DNA from: Zygnema cylindricum
Taxonomy: Eukaryota > Streptophyta > Zygnematophyceae > Zygnematales > Zygnemataceae
NCBI GenBank assembly: GCA_037447655.1
Contig: JBBHKE010001670.1
Location: forward strand, 1 to 64,000
Length of the DNA stretch: 64,000 nucleotides
Reading direction: 5' to 3'
Below the pieces are notes generated by a model that was not told the DNA's origin, did no database searches, and saw only the letters and a list, made by a program, of their open reading frames with translations. Position 1 is the first letter of the stretch. Every line of letters starts with the position of its first letter. The translations under genes were made by a program, and so were the position numbers. Below are positions 62,565 to 64,000 of the stretch, in pieces.

Positions 62565-63383
62565 TAATTCTCTCTAGTTTGCAGGATTCCTCAACTCTGG
62601 AGAGATTTACACTAGGGGAAAACCTGCCAGCTCATGTTTTCGAAGCATTTAGTTTATTGTTTCCCATTATACTTTGTTATACTCATGTGCTCTATAATAG
62701 TAGACTCGTTTGGACATCCTAGCAACTCCGTCTGCTTACTCTGGAAAAACGAATAACAACAATTGGTGTGGTAAAAATTCTGAAAAAAATCACCCTGGGT
62801 TCCCTCTGACTTGTCCTCTGACAGAGTCTGCAAATTTACTCAGGAACGATGGCTCAAACTGAATGTTAAAAACCCTAAGAAACCCTAATTTTTTTCCTAA
62901 TTTGGTGAGATGTATTTGTGATAGATAGAACGAGGCTGGCCTCCTAGCCAGCTGCTTCCTAACATTAACAAATAATGCATCGATCCTAAGGAAGCGCCAA
63001 CAAAAAATCACATGTTAAAAAGAATCGAGGAAATAAAAAACGTTTTTGCTTTTCCATCTTAATAGCCAATTCGTATTGCAAGGTTCTAAACCACGATGAA
63101 GACAACTTACTCTCTACCAAAATTTAGAGTGTGAAATCCTCTTCTTGAGCGGCTCCAATCCTAGAGCACCTCAAAATCCATTCCTTCACTTTCGATCCAA
63201 TTTGGAGCAAAAAAATACAAGGAGTCCCAAATCCACTCCAAATGTGTGTGAAAGAAATCGAGAAAAAGAAAGGTTGACAAGAGGGATGAAAAATCAATTT
63301 TGCTTTTTATATATTCCTGGTCTTTAGAGGAGACATAAATCCGGAGGAGTTATGACTAAAGCAGTATATGCATATGACCACTA
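62565..63383. other. Unassigned stretch
   Basis: Short frames only. No repeat match or gene that I can support. Confidence 0.4.
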
Positions 63384-63590
63384 CACCGTATATCGCTATT
63401 AGTGTTAAAAAAAAATCGCCACTTAAAACATCTTTAAACTTGTCCGATTATCAATTTGAGACCGCAAATCGGAAGCTGAGGATCTTCCCTTTCAATTGCA
63501 ACCGTTAGATCCACAATTCGACAAGTGTGTACGGAGAAAATATGTTTTAAGTGGCGAAAAAAGTTTTAACACTAATAGCGATTAACGGTG
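63384..63590. mobile_element. MITE family N, copy 4, 207 bp
   Basis: CACCGTATATCGCTATTAGT left end; GTGGCGAAAAAAG and CTAATAGCGATTAACGGTG at the right. Left flank TA, right flank TG. Confidence 0.75.
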
Positions 63591-64000
63591 TGCCTCTCTA
63601 TTTTAGTATATTCATATGTTTAGTGTATTTAATAATAGGAATTGATCATGACAGTGACTGTTTTGGTTGCGCACAGTCACTTATGTCACTTTGTCAAAAA
63701 TTGTACGTTTGAAGTACATATTGGTACAAATAAAGTACCGTTGAGTACTTATTTGACGGTCAATCGGTTGGACAACTTGTACTTTCAAAATACTGTTTCA
63801 ACCGCTTAAAAATTTGCCGCGCTTGCAGACGTCGACAGTCAAAATAAGATTAGAAATTCACACGGCCGGCGAACGTTTACGGTTACCAAAGTGCGGCAAC
63901 CACATGTAAATAAAAGTGTTGCAGACAGTCACTTTTTGTCTTTACGTGAGCTCCACGGTGAGAGCACTTAGCCGCAAAATTGAAATATAGTCGTCTAAGC
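63591..64000. other. Unassigned right edge
   Basis: GTAC-rich DNA. Nothing supported. Confidence 0.4.

Overview
The window is nuclear DNA of a plant or other streptophyte. It carries a plant-type La gene, a DUF2358 gene of the kind usually sent to plastids, long GT-AG introns, Ty1/copia elements with plant-type structure, many miniature DNA transposons, and an assembly gap of 807 N. I cannot name the species. Single-copy genes are few and most of the sequence is layered transposon debris. The motif GTAC is strikingly frequent outside the AT-rich blocks.

Layout. 1-3080: 5' part of a La RNA-binding protein gene (minus strand, three exons, very long repeat-filled introns) that runs off the left edge. 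3590-7177: MITEs of two families (CACCG ends with a TA target; GGGT ends with a TTA-like target) plus a hAT-type end. 7178-9478: one copia LTR with decayed gag on both sides pointing outward. 9480-18720: AT-rich repeats, foldback palindromes, and a repeat carrying a decayed ORF and CACTA-like subterminal palindromes. 19089-25541: copia element A, complete with LTRs and target duplication ATTTA. 26700-30708: a decayed, intron-containing tyrosine-recombinase-like gene with the domain order Ndc10-like N-terminal module, NDC10_II, GCR1_C. This family is best known from fungi and Crypton-like elements and is the most unusual content here. 30709-34073: AT-rich repeats. 34074-46683: older copia element C (minus), split by the younger complete copia element B (38911-45357, target duplication CAATC). 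46684-49200: MITEs and small tandem repeats. 49210-51447: DUF2358 gene crossing the gap. 51448-57010: GA-rich DNA, a complete hAT MITE and nested MITEs. 58219-60310: a two-exon gene for a His/Asp-rich 204-residue protein. 60311-64000: repeats and two more MITEs.

How it fits together. The copia elements form one lineage. In all of them the primer-binding site directly abuts the LTR, matches the anticodon-side half of initiator tRNA-Met, and sits inside the start of gag. All LTRs share a stem-loop whose stem changes between copies but largely keeps its pairing. Nesting gives relative ages: C is older than B, because B sits in C. B is younger than A, because B's LTR pair is more alike. Two of the cellular genes have decayed tandem copies of their last exon next to the real one. 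No tRNA, rRNA or CRISPR was found.
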